Assembly: GCA_949840605.1 (NCBI GenBank) | Contig: CATKXN010000001.1 | Coordinates: forward strand, 1 to 64,000 | Reading direction: 5' to 3' | DNA length: 64,000 nucleotides | Source: an uncultured Alistipes sp. | Lineage (GTDB): Bacteria; Bacteroidota; Bacteroidia; Bacteroidales; Rikenellaceae | Part shown: positions 17,940 to 27,329 of the stretch, in pieces | Layout of the letters: each line of letters opens with the position of its first letter | How positions within the stretch are numbered: position 1 is the stretch's first letter | The notes under the pieces: model-generated | The model's input: the letters and a program-made list of their open reading frames with translations, nothing else | Told to the model about the DNA's origin: nothing | The model's database searches: none | Program-made: the position numbers and the translations under genes

Positions 17940-19522
17940 CGGTTCTGATTATTTGTGAGCGACGCGATCAGCGTCGCCATGTTATCGATATAGGTTCGCA
18001 GGCAGACGCCCTCCACCGGCTCGGTGACCAGCGAAGCCGTGTTGTGCGGATTGCCGAGGGTCTCTTCATAGGTATCGGGAACGGGATCGTCCGCTCTCCC
18101 CGGCCCGATATAGGGCACGAGCACCCAATTCAGCGGTCCGATCCAGCGGCCTTCGCTGTCGAGCGACGAGAGGACCGCGCCGATGCGCGACGTGTCGGCG
18201 GAGGCAATCGCCGGGGTGTAATAGCGCGGCAATTCCATCCGGGCATTCCCCAGCAGCGGGGAGTCGGCGGTGACCTCGGTTGCGGGAAGGGCGTTCAGCG
18301 CATCGTATTGCCGTTGCAATTCGTCGATATGGATCACCGCGAGCGCAGCGTAATGGCCGATGACGTTCTGCGGATTCTGGTCGATGTAATAGACGCCGTT
18401 ATCCACGTGCAACCCCTTGCGATGCATATACAACGGGGTCAGCGTGCCGGGTTTGACGAAGCGCGGGCAAAGCAGACGCCCCTTTCCCGGCTTGCGTCCG
18501 AGATCGGCCGCCGAAGTCTCGTCGAGCGCCGCGGCGCGCAGAAATTCCAGCGCCGCAGGGATGCCGTCAAGGAATTTTCGGTCACCGGTCAGGCGGTAGA
18601 AATCCATCAGCAGGCGGATGCAGTCGCGGGTGCGTACGGTAGAGATCGCCGCGGGTTCGAAATCCCGCGCTTTGGCGGGCGTGAGGTCGAGGTAATATTG
18701 ATCGGCCCAGCCCGCCGACGGAGTCCCCTGTTGGAGCATCCGCACGCAGTTCATGGCCCGGATCAGCGGCTCAGTGGCCCGTGCGTCGCCCATTATGCAG
18801 GCCACGCGCAACAGGATCTCGATGTTGTTGGGGATTACGTCGTCGTTGAGAGTGATGCAGGCCGAGTAGTCAGGCGTACCGTCGGGATCGGGATGATCGT
18901 ACATCAGTGGCCAGCGCTGGGGCCACCCGCCGACGGGGTACTGGCTTTCGAGAACCAGACCGATCGCCTTGTCGAGTGCCGGCTTGAACTGCGGATCGAA
19001 TTTTTCGAGGTAGATGCGCATCAGGAAATTGAGCGCCGAGGCGGTCACGTCGTCGTCGAAGGTGGCGTTGCCGTAATAGTGGCCGTGCTCGCCCATGCCC
19101 CAGGCATTGCGGCCGATGGTCTCGAACCACCGCCGTTCGGAAGCCGCCCCGGCCAGATCGAACTTGTAGTTCCAGCCCCCGCAGGGGAGCTGCCCCCGGA
19201 TCAGGATGCGGGCCGAGCGTACAGCCATGTCGTAATAGTATTCGTCACCCGTGGCATGATAGGCATCGATCATCAGCTGCCCCATCTCGGGCGTGCCCTT
19301 TTCGACCCAGACCATCGTGGGATAGGCTTCCAGCTCACCCCAGCAGCGTGAAAGGTCCGTGGTGTAGTTCCAGACGAATCCGCCTTCGGTACTCACACGG
19401 TCGTACATGAATTGGGTAGCTTTTTTCATGGCCGGAAGCACCTTTCCAGAGTCGTTTTTCGTCGCGGCAACTGCGGCCGACAGACCGGCCGACAGAAGAA
19501 GCGTCAAGAGAATATGTTTCAT
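17936..19522 (-). CDS. Pectate lyase, PL10-type, exported
   Basis: A 528-residue protein with signal peptide MKHILLTLLLSAGLSAAVAA. The body is alpha-helical with the (alpha/alpha) toroid motifs expected for PL10 pectate lyases: GGFVWNYTTDLSRCWGE, QLPCGGWNYKFDL, QYPVGGWPQRWPLMY and ITLNDDVIPNNIEILLRVA. Family PL10 cleaves polygalacturonate by Ca-dependent beta-elimination, yielding unsaturated oligogalacturonides that feed the KdgF product encoded downstream. The open frame continues upstream, but the ATG at 19522 starts the signal peptide and lies 5 bp after the PL1 stop. It is the second gene of the leftward operon PL1-PL10-kdgF. Confidence 0.85.
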   Translation of the reverse strand: MKHILLTLLLSAGLSAAVAATKNDSGKVLPAMKKATQFMYDRVSTEGGFVWNYTTDLSRCWGELEAYPTMVWVEKGTPEMGQLMIDAYHATGDEYYYDMAVRSARILIRGQLPCGGWNYKFDLAGAASERRWFETIGRNAWGMGEHGHYYGNATFDDDVTASALNFLMRIYLEKFDPQFKPALDKAIGLVLESQYPVGGWPQRWPLMYDHPDPDGTPDYSACITLNDDVIPNNIEILLRVACIMGDARATEPLIRAMNCVRMLQQGTPSAGWADQYYLDLTPAKARDFEPAAISTVRTRDCIRLLMDFYRLTGDRKFLDGIPAALEFLRAAALDETSAADLGRKPGKGRLLCPRFVKPGTLTPLYMHRKGLHVDNGVYYIDQNPQNVIGHYAALAVIHIDELQRQYDALNALPATEVTADSPLLGNARMELPRYYTPAIASADTSRIGAVLSSLDSEGRWIGPLNWVLVPYIGPGRADDPVPDTYEETLGNPHNTASLVTEPVEGVCLRTYIDNMATLIASLTNNQNR

Positions 19523-19527
19523 TCGGT

Positions 19528-21108
19528 TTAGGGTTTTATTCGGTTGTTCTGCAAATCGGAAATCGGCTCCACAAGGCCGTTCAGGTAACGTTCGAGCCAC
19601 GTATAGCCGCTCCTGGGATCGGTTTTTGCGGCATCTGTCGGATCGGCGGGATCGAGGCCGTGCAGTCGCTCCCAGGCATCGGGAATGCCGTCGCGGTCGC
19701 GGTCCTCCGGAGCGGGCGAACTGCGGTATTCGGGCCATCCGCCGACAGCACGCTGTGTATCAATGAAACCGCCCGTACTGCCGTTGCCGCCCTCCGTCAC
19801 GGTCGCCGTGCCGGTGCGTACGTCATGCACGATCCGCTCGTCCACGGCATCCCGCACGTGCGAAGCCCCGGCCCATGCCAGCACGAGTTCATAGGCGCGT
19901 TTCGCAGCGTGGGTCGTGGTATGCCCCTCGGCGAGGCCGTTAACGGGCATCGGCTCGTTCAGCAGCGCCCCTTTTTCTCCACCCGTCCTGGCGTAGTGAA
20001 CCCCGTCATAGTTCGACCGCGTGATTTCGCGGTTGCCTTCCATGACGTTCCCGGACATGTAGAGCGTGGGATAAGGCGATTCGTAGTAGACGCATTCCTC
20101 CTTGTTGTGGAGGTCCGGCGTGCGGCCGTAGGCGGTGATAAAGGCCGCCGTGGCTTTGACCGGAGTCGCCGGGCCGGGCTTGTAATAATTGGCAACCACG
20201 TTGAAACGCCCGCCTTCACCGCCGTAGGAGTTATTCGCACCCCAATTATAAACGACGTTGTTCCGGAAGTCCACCACCCCGCGGAAATCGTCCAATTCGA
20301 CATTGGGCAAATACAGCAGCGGATGGTCGAAACGCGGATTGCGGCTGTCGTGAGAGGCCAGCAGGTTGTGGTGGAACGAGGCATTCCGGCCGCCCCAGAT
20401 GCCGCCGTATCCGTGGCTGCCCTTGTCGTGCAGCGAACGGCGCAGGCTCTCGGAGAGAATACACCATTGCATTGTGAAATTTTCGTTAGCGTAGAACGAA
20501 GCGCACTCGTCCGTACTCCAGCTGATCGAGCAGTGATCGATCAGGATATTGCGGTGATAACGGCCTCCGAGCGCATCCTCATCGTGCGCCGCAGCGCCCA
20601 TCTCGTCCCCCATGCGGAAACGCAGGTAGCGCAGCACGACGTTGTCGGCCCGTACGGCCACACCGAAGCCTGCAATGCAGATGCCGTCGCCGGGGGCGCT
20701 CTGTCCGGCGATCGTCACGTCGTCGCCCGTGATGTTCAGCCGCTTCCGGAGCCGAATGATGCCGGAGACCTTGAACAGGATCGTCCGGGGATATTTGCGG
20801 GTTACGGCCCAGCGCAATGACCCCTCCTGCTCATCATCGTCCAGACGCGTTACATGAAGCACACGGCCGCCGCGTCCGCCCGTAGCGTACATGCCGCCGC
20901 CCTCAGCCCCGGGAAAGGCAGGAATCCGCATATCCGAAACGGAATCCGCAGCAAACGCACCGGAAACGGGGTTCACGGCGGCCGCCCGGGAAAGCGACGA
21001 AGCACCCCCGGACTCCTGCCGACAGGCACCTCCCGCATCCTGCTGCGAAACCCCGATAACCGTTGTGACTGGAACAGTAAGCAGCAAAAACAGAAACAGT
21101 TTTTTCAT
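19528..21108 (-). CDS. Pectate lyase, PL1 family, with C-terminal Ca-binding repeat
   Basis: A 526-residue exported protein. The parallel beta-helix core carries PL1 markers: IPAFPGAEGGGMYATGGRGG at its start, the region around ILIDHCSISWSTDECAS, and GIWGGRNASFHHNLLASHDS with the conserved RNPRF. Near the C-terminus, DRDRDGIPDAWERLHGLDPA is a calcium-binding TSP3/dockerin-like loop. It should attack homogalacturonan by beta-elimination. It is the first gene of the PL1-PL10-kdgF operon, with a good promoter and a palindromic operator 30-90 bp upstream (21141-21196). It is paralogous to the second PL1 gene at 31292. Confidence 0.92.
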   Translation of the reverse strand: MKKLFLFLLLTVPVTTVIGVSQQDAGGACRQESGGASSLSRAAAVNPVSGAFAADSVSDMRIPAFPGAEGGGMYATGGRGGRVLHVTRLDDDEQEGSLRWAVTRKYPRTILFKVSGIIRLRKRLNITGDDVTIAGQSAPGDGICIAGFGVAVRADNVVLRYLRFRMGDEMGAAAHDEDALGGRYHRNILIDHCSISWSTDECASFYANENFTMQWCILSESLRRSLHDKGSHGYGGIWGGRNASFHHNLLASHDSRNPRFDHPLLYLPNVELDDFRGVVDFRNNVVYNWGANNSYGGEGGRFNVVANYYKPGPATPVKATAAFITAYGRTPDLHNKEECVYYESPYPTLYMSGNVMEGNREITRSNYDGVHYARTGGEKGALLNEPMPVNGLAEGHTTTHAAKRAYELVLAWAGASHVRDAVDERIVHDVRTGTATVTEGGNGSTGGFIDTQRAVGGWPEYRSSPAPEDRDRDGIPDAWERLHGLDPADPTDAAKTDPRSGYTWLERYLNGLVEPISDLQNNRIKP

Positions 21109-21140
21109 CTCATTTTCGGTTTTTCAAATACCATAGAAAT

Positions 21141-21196
21141 CCGTTAACGTTAACGGTCTGATGAACAAAATTACGACAATAAATCCTTTTTCCAAA
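21141..21196 (-). promoter_or_regulatory. Promoter and LacI-type operator for the PL1-PL10-kdgF operon
   Basis: On the minus strand a -33 TTTG (21196-21193) is separated by 19 bp from a -7 TAATTTTG (21173-21166), matching the Bacteroidetes promoter pattern. Just downstream, around the expected start of transcription, is the perfect 16-bp palindrome CCGTTAACGTTAACGG (21141-21156). Its CGTTAACG core recurs upstream of the divergent esterase operon. A LacI-family gene lies between the two sites. Confidence 0.75.
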
Positions 21197-21219
21197 AAAA
21201 ACGACGCGAAACAGCTTTT

Positions 21220-22290
21220 TTACTCTTCGGCAAGATAGAAATCGACGTTGTAGCGGGTCAGAATATCGATCGAACTGAAATTGTCGCGATGGCGCGGACG
21301 CTGGCGCAGTACCAAAAAGTCGATCAGTGATTTCACTGCATTAAATGCCTCTTTATCCGTGCGTTCCGCAATAAGTACGGAGATCGTTCCGTTTTTCAGA
21401 GCCCGCATGTTGGCCTGCAACATATCGAAGCCCAGCAGCTTCTTGTCACGAATTCCCCGAATCTCCATCCAATCAGAAACCAGATGCGCCCGCGAGTTGA
21501 ACGTGACGATGTGTTTCACGCCGGGATGTTCCTCGAAAAAAGCGTCGAAAAGCCGCATGTTATGGAGGAAATCGAACGGCGACATCGAACAGTCGGTAAG
21601 TTTGCAGCCAGGGTTGTTATCGTCGAGATAGGCCCGAAATCCCCTGTGACGGGTAAGCATCGAATCGTTGGGAGGAGCTTCTCCACGGTCGATATTAAAG
21701 CTCACGACCTCCTTGATGCCAGGGTCTTCGCCCACGAGCAGATCAGCGGCCAGATAACCGCTCTCGAAAAGCGGCATGCCGAAATAAGCGAGGTAGTCGG
21801 TATTTTCGGGTTTCGTGTCGATGTAGGCGACCGGAATCGATAACGATGTCAAATGATGCACCAGACGGATGGTATCTTCCTTATAAATAGGTGCGATGAA
21901 AAGGGCGTCGGGCTGTGTGTCGATCGTGTTGCGGCACGCCCCGCGGAAGGACTCCAAGTCGAACTGGTTGTAGTAAAAAATCTTCAGATCGATGTTGAGT
22001 CCCTGCGACTGTTTGACGGCTCTCGTAATGCCGATATAAACCAATTCCCAATACTCGCCGGTCTGGAAATAGGGAATGATGGCGACGATGCTGAAGTCTT
22101 TCTTACGCGACAAAATAGAAGCGTATATATTTGGTTTATAGCCTATTTCATTGATAACTTTGAAGACTTTTTTACGAGTTTTCTCCGAGACGCCTTCGCG
22201 GTTGTGCAATACGCGGTCCACGGTTCCGATCGACACCCCGGCCGCTTGCGCGACCTGCTCCATCGTTGCTGTTCTCTCTGATTCAATCAT
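21220..22290 (-). CDS. LacI-family transcriptional regulator
   Basis: A 356-residue protein. The N-terminal helix-turn-helix is textbook LacI (ATMEQVAQAAGVSIGTVDRV then LHNREGVSEKTRKK and a hinge helix ending GYKPNIYASILSRKK). It is followed by a periplasmic-binding-protein-like sensor domain (VAIIPYFQTGEYW, DALFIAPIYKEDTIRLVHHL, GYLAADLLVG). It probably binds a sugar or uronate released by the encoded lyases and controls the flanking operons. Candidate operators of the type CGTTAACG lie on both sides of the gene (21141-21156 and 22408-22521). Repression is assumed from family behaviour, not shown. Confidence 0.94.
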   Translation of the reverse strand: MIESERTATMEQVAQAAGVSIGTVDRVLHNREGVSEKTRKKVFKVINEIGYKPNIYASILSRKKDFSIVAIIPYFQTGEYWELVYIGITRAVKQSQGLNIDLKIFYYNQFDLESFRGACRNTIDTQPDALFIAPIYKEDTIRLVHHLTSLSIPVAYIDTKPENTDYLAYFGMPLFESGYLAADLLVGEDPGIKEVVSFNIDRGEAPPNDSMLTRHRGFRAYLDDNNPGCKLTDCSMSPFDFLHNMRLFDAFFEEHPGVKHIVTFNSRAHLVSDWMEIRGIRDKKLLGFDMLQANMRALKNGTISVLIAERTDKEAFNAVKSLIDFLVLRQRPRHRDNFSSIDILTRYNVDFYLAEE

Positions 22291-22373
22291 AGCCGACGAC
22301 TCAATAAAATTGCGTAGGAAAAGTTGTTTTTAAGGTTTACGGTGTGTAAATATATCATTTTTTTTGCGAAAAA

Positions 22374-22521
22374 TTTGCATTGGGACCGAATAAATTATAG
22401 TTTTGTAAACGTTAAAATATTCTGAAAAGCTCTCTTGCGCTTATATTGTAATAATAAATAATTGATAGTTAATTGTTTAGATAGTAGAACTGAACTGGAG
22501 TAATAACCGTGTACGTTAACG
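22374..22521 (+). promoter_or_regulatory. Promoter and operator sites for the esterase/SusC operon
   Basis: A -33 TTTG (22374-22377), 20-bp spacer and -7 TAGTTTTG (22398-22405) form a good rightward promoter. The sequence GTAAACGTTAAAA, with an AACGTT core (22408-22413), overlaps the expected transcription start, and a second palindrome CGTTAACG lies at 22514-22521, 16 bp before the first start codon. Both resemble the larger palindrome at 21141. The arrangement suits a repressor blocking initiation. The rest of the 22290-22537 interval is AT-rich with nothing else recognised. Confidence 0.7.
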
Positions 22522-22536
22522 ATTAATCCGGAAATC

Positions 22537-23304
22537 ATGAAAACCTCTCGACTGTTCGGAATTTTCCTCGCTGCTGCCCTGCTCTTTTCCGCGGGCGCAT
22601 CGACAGCGCAGCAGCGCAAGCGACTGTTCACCATCGGCGACTCGACCATGTCCTATAATAATAAGCCCTACGATCCCGCCTATGACCGCGGCTACGGCTG
22701 GGGCGACGCTCTCAGGCAGGTGTTCGACACGACGCGTCTCGAAATTCACAACTGCGCCCGTTCGGGCCGCAGTTCGAAAAGTTTTATCGACGAAGGACTT
22801 TGGGACAAAGTACTCGCACGGCTCGCACCGGGCGACTATCTGCTGATTCAATTCGGTGGCAACGACCAGAAGGCCGATCCCAAACGGCATACCGATGCCG
22901 AAACCTCGTTTCGCGACAATTTCCGCCGCTTTATCTGCGAAGCCCGCGAAAAGGGTGCCGAACCCCTGCTGGCTACCTCCGTCGTACGCCGCCGTTTCGA
23001 CAAGGAGGGAAAGCTGATCGATACTTACGGTCCCTATATCACGGCAGTCGAAGTGGTAGGGAGGGAGTGCGGAGTTCCCGTCATGGACCTCAAAACGGCC
23101 ACGTGGAAGCTGGTCGAGCAGGCCGGTCCCGAGGGGTCGAAGCGTTATTTCAACCACGTCGAACCGGGCGTGGTCGAACGGTTTCCCGAAGGTAACGCCG
23201 ACAATTCGCATTGGAACTACGAGGGCGCCTGCGAGGTGGCCCGGCTTTTCGGCATCGAACTCTCCGAAGCGCACCATCCGCTCGCAGCCTATCTGCTCAA
23301 ATAA
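22537..23304 (+). CDS. SGNH esterase, CE12-type rhamnogalacturonan acetylesterase
   Basis: A 255-residue exported SGNH/GDSL hydrolase (signal [20 protein letters not shown]). Block I is FTIGDSTMS with the catalytic Ser; block II contains [16 protein letters not shown] (Gly); block III is [11 protein letters not shown] (Asn); the C-terminal His is in [10 protein letters not shown]. The spacing matches CE12 rhamnogalacturonan acetylesterases, which remove acetyl groups from rhamnogalacturonan I and expose it to lyases. It is the first gene of the long rightward operon and is followed by a homologue 5 bp downstream. Confidence 0.88.
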   Translation: MKTSRLFGIFLAAALLFSAGASTAQQRKRLFTIGDSTMSYNNKPYDPAYDRGYGWGDALRQVFDTTRLEIHNCARSGRSSKSFIDEGLWDKVLARLAPGDYLLIQFGGNDQKADPKRHTDAETSFRDNFRRFICEAREKGAEPLLATSVVRRRFDKEGKLIDTYGPYITAVEVVGRECGVPVMDLKTATWKLVEQAGPEGSKRYFNHVEPGVVERFPEGNADNSHWNYEGACEVARLFGIELSEAHHPLAAYLLK

Positions 23305-23309
23305 AACCC

Positions 23310-24101
23310 ATGATGAATATGAAAACCCTGAAATCTTTCATTTGTGCCATCTGTGCGCTGCTGCTCCTGCCGGCGGCGAAAGTCCTGGCCGTAGGCCCGG
23401 TAACGCTCTACACCATCGGTGATTCGACCATGGCCCCGAATACCAAATGTGACGAAGACCCGGGCGACCCGGGCCGCGGCTGGGCCGAGCCTTTGCAGTG
23501 TTTCTTCAACCCCTCGCAACTCGTCGTCCGCAACTGCGCCGTCTCGGGACGCAGCACCAAAAGCTTCATCGACGAGGGGCGGTGGCAAAAGGTCCTCGAC
23601 CGTATCGCGCCGGGCGACCTGCTGCTGATCCAATTCGGGCACAACGACGCCAAAAAGAGTGATCCGAAGCGTTACACCGACCCCGAAACCGCCTTCAAGG
23701 AGAACCTGCGCCGCTTCGTCACCGAGGCCCGCGAAAAAGGTGCCATCCCGATCCTTGCGACCTCCATCGTGCGCCGGCTGTTCAACAGGGACGGTTCGCT
23801 GCGCGACTCCCACGGGCGCTATGTTCCCGCAGCGGCCGAAGTTGCCGAAGAGTTGAACGTACCTCTGGTGGACATGAACCGGCTGACGGGCGAGCGCGTG
23901 CTGCAATACGGGCCCGAGGAGTCCAAGAAACTCTATCTCTACGTCGAACCCAACGTCGCCGAACGCTTCCCCGACGGAAACGCCGACGATACGCACCTTT
24001 GCATCCGTGGAGCCGAGGAGTTCGCGGCGATCTTCGTCGAAGCGTGTGTCGAAGCGCAAAACCCGCTGGGACAATACGTGAAACCAATCCCCGATCTATA
24101 A
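23310..24101 (+). CDS. SGNH esterase, second CE12-type acetylesterase
   Basis: A 263-residue exported paralogue of the preceding gene. Catalytic blocks: YTIGDSTMAPN (Ser), NCAVSGRSTKSFIDEG, IQFGHNDAKKSD (Asn) and a C-terminal DDTHLCIRGAEEFA (His). The start at 23310 (MMNMKTLKSFICAICALLLL) gives a clean signal peptide; ATGs at 23313 and 23319 are alternatives. The two esterases differ in the loops after block III, which suggests they may deacetylate different positions of galacturonate or different pectin domains. Confidence 0.87.
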   Translation: MMNMKTLKSFICAICALLLLPAAKVLAVGPVTLYTIGDSTMAPNTKCDEDPGDPGRGWAEPLQCFFNPSQLVVRNCAVSGRSTKSFIDEGRWQKVLDRIAPGDLLLIQFGHNDAKKSDPKRYTDPETAFKENLRRFVTEAREKGAIPILATSIVRRLFNRDGSLRDSHGRYVPAAAEVAEELNVPLVDMNRLTGERVLQYGPEESKKLYLYVEPNVAERFPDGNADDTHLCIRGAEEFAAIFVEACVEAQNPLGQYVKPIPDL

Positions 24102-24134
24102 CCCAACTTAACCCAACCCAACCCAACCTAAAAC
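24102..24134 (+). repeat. CCCAA-rich leader before the pectin-PUL SusC
   Basis: The 37-bp gap between the esterase stop and the SusC start contains irregular CCCAA units ending in CCAACCTAAAAC (24123-24134), 5 bp before the ATG. This 12-mer is the exact reverse complement of GTTTTAGGTTGG in the two small-RNA leaders at 44759 and 45168. It could be a regulatory pairing site or a low-complexity leader. Confidence 0.6.
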
Positions 24135-24138
24135 CGCT

Positions 24139-27100
24139 ATGACCAAATTCTATCTGACCCTGTGCTGCCTGCTGTCGGTTCTTTTGCCGGCGGCAGCTCA
24201 GCAAGTGACGGGCGTTGTGACCGACCACGAAGGCGAACCGCTGTTCGGCGCCGTGGCGGCTCTCAAAGGCAAGTCCGCAGCCACGACGACCGGAAGCCGC
24301 GGCGAGTATATCCTACAAAACGTGGACTTGCGGAAGGATACGCTCGTCTTCACCTACGTCGGGATGAAGAAACTCGAAGTGCCCGTCTCAGGCCGCACGA
24401 AAGTCGACGTGCGGCTCGAATCCATGCACACCGCCATCAACGAGGTGGTCGTGATCGGCTACGGAACCGCACGCCGCGCCGACCTCACGGGAGCCGTCTC
24501 GTCGGTATCGGCCGAAGACATCGTCCGCACGCCCGTCAACAACATCGCCGAAGCCATCTCGGGCAAGCTGGCCGGCGTGCAGGTGCTCACCACCGACGGC
24601 GCCCCCGATGCCGAGGTATCGATGTACGTCCGCGGACGCAACTCGATCACGCAGAGCAGCTCGCCGCTCTACATCGTGGACGGATTCCCCGTCTCGTCGA
24701 TTTCCGACATCTCGCCCTCGGACATTCAGTCGATCGACGTGCTCAAGGATGCCTCCTCGACGGCCATCTACGGTTCGCGGGGCGCCAACGGCGTCATCAT
24801 GATCACCACCAAAAGCGCCCATCGGAACGGCGTCAAGGTGTCGTTCAACGCCTATGCGGGGCTGAAATACGTGACCCCGATGCCCGACATGCTCGATCCC
24901 TACGAGTATGCCCTCTGGCAGTACGAACAATCCGTCTACCGGAACTCCGTAAGTTCGATGTACGAACCCTATTTCGGCGTCTTCGAGGACATGCACCTGT
25001 ACAGGAACTATGCGGGCAACGATTGGAAGAGAATCGTCTTCGGACGCTCGGCCACCACACAGAATTACAACGTGGCACTCACGGGCAAGGGTGAGAAGAT
25101 GACCTATTCGGCCAGCTACACCCGCCAGATGGACGACGCGGTGATGATTACTTCGGACTTCGTGCGCGACAACTTCACCTTCAAGTTCCAGCACAAGCCC
25201 TCACGCAAAGTGACGCTTGACTTCCAGACGCGCTTCTCCGACACGAAAATCTCGGGATCGGGCGCCAACGAACAGAGTGGCGGCCGCAGCAGTGATCCGC
25301 GCATGCGCTACGTCATGCAGTATTCGCCCATTCCGCTCGAAGGACTCTCGCAGGAGGGTTTCGACGACGACGAATTTTACAAGAACAGCGGTCTGTTCAC
25401 CCCGACAGAATATATCCGCGACAACGACCGGATTCAGAAACGCCGCAACCTGGCCCTCTCGGGAGGCTTCTCCTGGACCATCGTCAAGAATCTCGTCTTC
25501 CGCTCGAACCTCAACGTCGGGTTCAGCTGGAACGAAAACCAGCGGTTTTTCGGCATCACGACCTACTATGCACGCATGAACTCCACGGTCAAGGACCATC
25601 CGGCCATCGAACTGACGAACACCGATTCGCGCAGTATCTCCAACTACAACACCCTCAGCTACGACTTCAAAGACCTGCTGCCGAAAAAACACCGTCTGAA
25701 TGTGCTCATCGGGCAGGAGCTGAACACGACCAAGTCCCGGACGCTGACCGCCGACATCGACGGATTCCCCGTCACGTTCTCCGCACGGCAGGCATTCCGC
25801 TTCACGACCGAAGGCACGGCCGTCTCGACCAACAACTTCTACGCGACGCCCGACAACCTGCTCTCATTCTTCACGCGCATAAACTACGCCTACGATGACC
25901 GTTATCTGTTGACCGGGACGCTGCGTGCCGACGGTTCGAGTAAATTTCAGAATAGCCAGCCGTGGGGCTATTTCCCCTCGGGAGCCGTTGCCTGGCGCAT
26001 CTCCGAAGAGGCATTCCTGGAAAATGCGGAGTGGCTTTCGCAGCTCAAACTGCGCGCCAGCATCGGACTGGCGGGCAACGACAACATACCCGGCGGTCAG
26101 ACCCTCGCCGAATACACCTCCGACAACACGCAGCTGCTGCCTTTCGATACATCGGTCTCTTACTGGTCGCAGGGCAGATACATGACCAATCCCGATCTGG
26201 TGTGGGAAACCACCGTGTCGCGGAACGTAGGACTCGACTTCGGGTTCTTCAACAACCGCCTGAACGGCAACCTCGACCTCTACCTGAACACGACGCACGA
26301 CCAACTGATCCTCTTCCCCATCAAGGGTGCGGGCTACACGCATCAATACCGCAACATGGGCAGCACGCAAAACAAAGGTATCGAGCTGGCGGTCAACGCC
26401 GTGCTGGTCGACAAACGCGACTGTTCGCTGCAATTCTCGTTCAATATCGCCATGAACCGCAATAAGGTGCTCGACCTGGGCGGGCTGGATCGGATCGAAG
26501 CCTACTCTTCGTGGGCTTCGACGCAGATCGACTACGACTTCGTGGTCATGCCGGGGCAGTCGCTGGGCCAGATCTGGGGCTACGTCTCTGACGGCCGTTA
26601 CCCGGCTTCGGACTTCACCTGGACCGGCTCTTCGTGGCAGGCCAACGAAGGCGTGCTGGACAACTCGCACATCGCCGGCAGCGGCTGGGGTCCGGGCGCC
26701 GTGCGTTTCCGCGATCTGGGAGGCGATCCCGGCACCATCTCGGCGGGAACCGACCGCACCGTGCTGGGCTGCACCCTCCCCAAGGCGACCGGCGGCTTCT
26801 CGCTCGCGGGACGCATCAAGGGATTCGACTTCAACGCCAACTTCACCTACACGCTGGGCAATAAGATCCTCAACGTCAACAAGGCCGAATACACCTCGAC
26901 GGCAGGGTACCGCTACCAGAACCTGCTGACGGCGATGGACTCCCGCAACCGCTGGCAGAGCATCGATGCCGCAGGACAGCGCATCACCGACCCGGCGCTG
27001 CTGGACGAGATCAACCGCAGCACCACGATGTGGACCCCCATGAGCGCCTACCGCTACGTCAGCTCCTACATCGTCGAGGACGGCTCGTTCCTGCGCCTCA

Positions 27101-27327
27101 ATTCGGCCACGATCGGCTACTCGCTGCCCGACGCACTGCTGCGCAGGCTGCGCCTGAGCCAGCTGCGCATCTACGTCACCGGAACGAACCTCTTCTGCTG
27201 GACCGGCTATTCGGGTTTCGACCCCGAGGTGGACACCCGGCGCTCCACGCCCCTCACCCCCGGAGTGGACTATTCGCCCTACCCCAAAACCCGGGGCTTT
27301 ATCGTCGGACTTAACCTTACCTTCTGA
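24139..27327 (+). CDS. SusC-family TonB-dependent channel (pectin PUL)
   Basis: A 1062-residue intact SusC: signal peptide MTKFYLTLCCLLSVLLPAAA, CarboxypepD_reg domain (GVVTDHEGEPLFGAVAALKG), plug domain (EVVVIGYGTARRADLTGAVS, LYIVDGFPVSS, IDVLKDASSTAIYGSRGANG) and a long barrel ending in an aromatic residue (FIVGLNLTF). There is no STN domain, consistent with control by the LacI-family regulator rather than a sigma/anti-sigma pair, and no homopolymer run. It imports pectic oligosaccharides across the outer membrane using TonB energy. The SusD partner starts 2 bp after its stop. Confidence 0.96.
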   Translation: MTKFYLTLCCLLSVLLPAAAQQVTGVVTDHEGEPLFGAVAALKGKSAATTTGSRGEYILQNVDLRKDTLVFTYVGMKKLEVPVSGRTKVDVRLESMHTAINEVVVIGYGTARRADLTGAVSSVSAEDIVRTPVNNIAEAISGKLAGVQVLTTDGAPDAEVSMYVRGRNSITQSSSPLYIVDGFPVSSISDISPSDIQSIDVLKDASSTAIYGSRGANGVIMITTKSAHRNGVKVSFNAYAGLKYVTPMPDMLDPYEYALWQYEQSVYRNSVSSMYEPYFGVFEDMHLYRNYAGNDWKRIVFGRSATTQNYNVALTGKGEKMTYSASYTRQMDDAVMITSDFVRDNFTFKFQHKPSRKVTLDFQTRFSDTKISGSGANEQSGGRSSDPRMRYVMQYSPIPLEGLSQEGFDDDEFYKNSGLFTPTEYIRDNDRIQKRRNLALSGGFSWTIVKNLVFRSNLNVGFSWNENQRFFGITTYYARMNSTVKDHPAIELTNTDSRSISNYNTLSYDFKDLLPKKHRLNVLIGQELNTTKSRTLTADIDGFPVTFSARQAFRFTTEGTAVSTNNFYATPDNLLSFFTRINYAYDDRYLLTGTLRADGSSKFQNSQPWGYFPSGAVAWRISEEAFLENAEWLSQLKLRASIGLAGNDNIPGGQTLAEYTSDNTQLLPFDTSVSYWSQGRYMTNPDLVWETTVSRNVGLDFGFFNNRLNGNLDLYLNTTHDQLILFPIKGAGYTHQYRNMGSTQNKGIELAVNAVLVDKRDCSLQFSFNIAMNRNKVLDLGGLDRIEAYSSWASTQIDYDFVVMPGQSLGQIWGYVSDGRYPASDFTWTGSSWQANEGVLDNSHIAGSGWGPGAVRFRDLGGDPGTISAGTDRTVLGCTLPKATGGFSLAGRIKGFDFNANFTYTLGNKILNVNKAEYTSTAGYRYQNLLTAMDSRNRWQSIDAAGQRITDPALLDEINRSTTMWTPMSAYRYVSSYIVEDGSFLRLNSATIGYSLPDALLRRLRLSQLRIYVTGTNLFCWTGYSGFDPEVDTRRSTPLTPGVDYSPYPKTRGFIVGLNLTF

Positions 27328-27329
27328 AA

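Noticed and set aside
24102..24134. Telomere-like CCCAA repeats
   Set aside because: Only a few irregular units in a 37-bp intergenic leader; no sign of a replicon end. Reported as a leader element instead.
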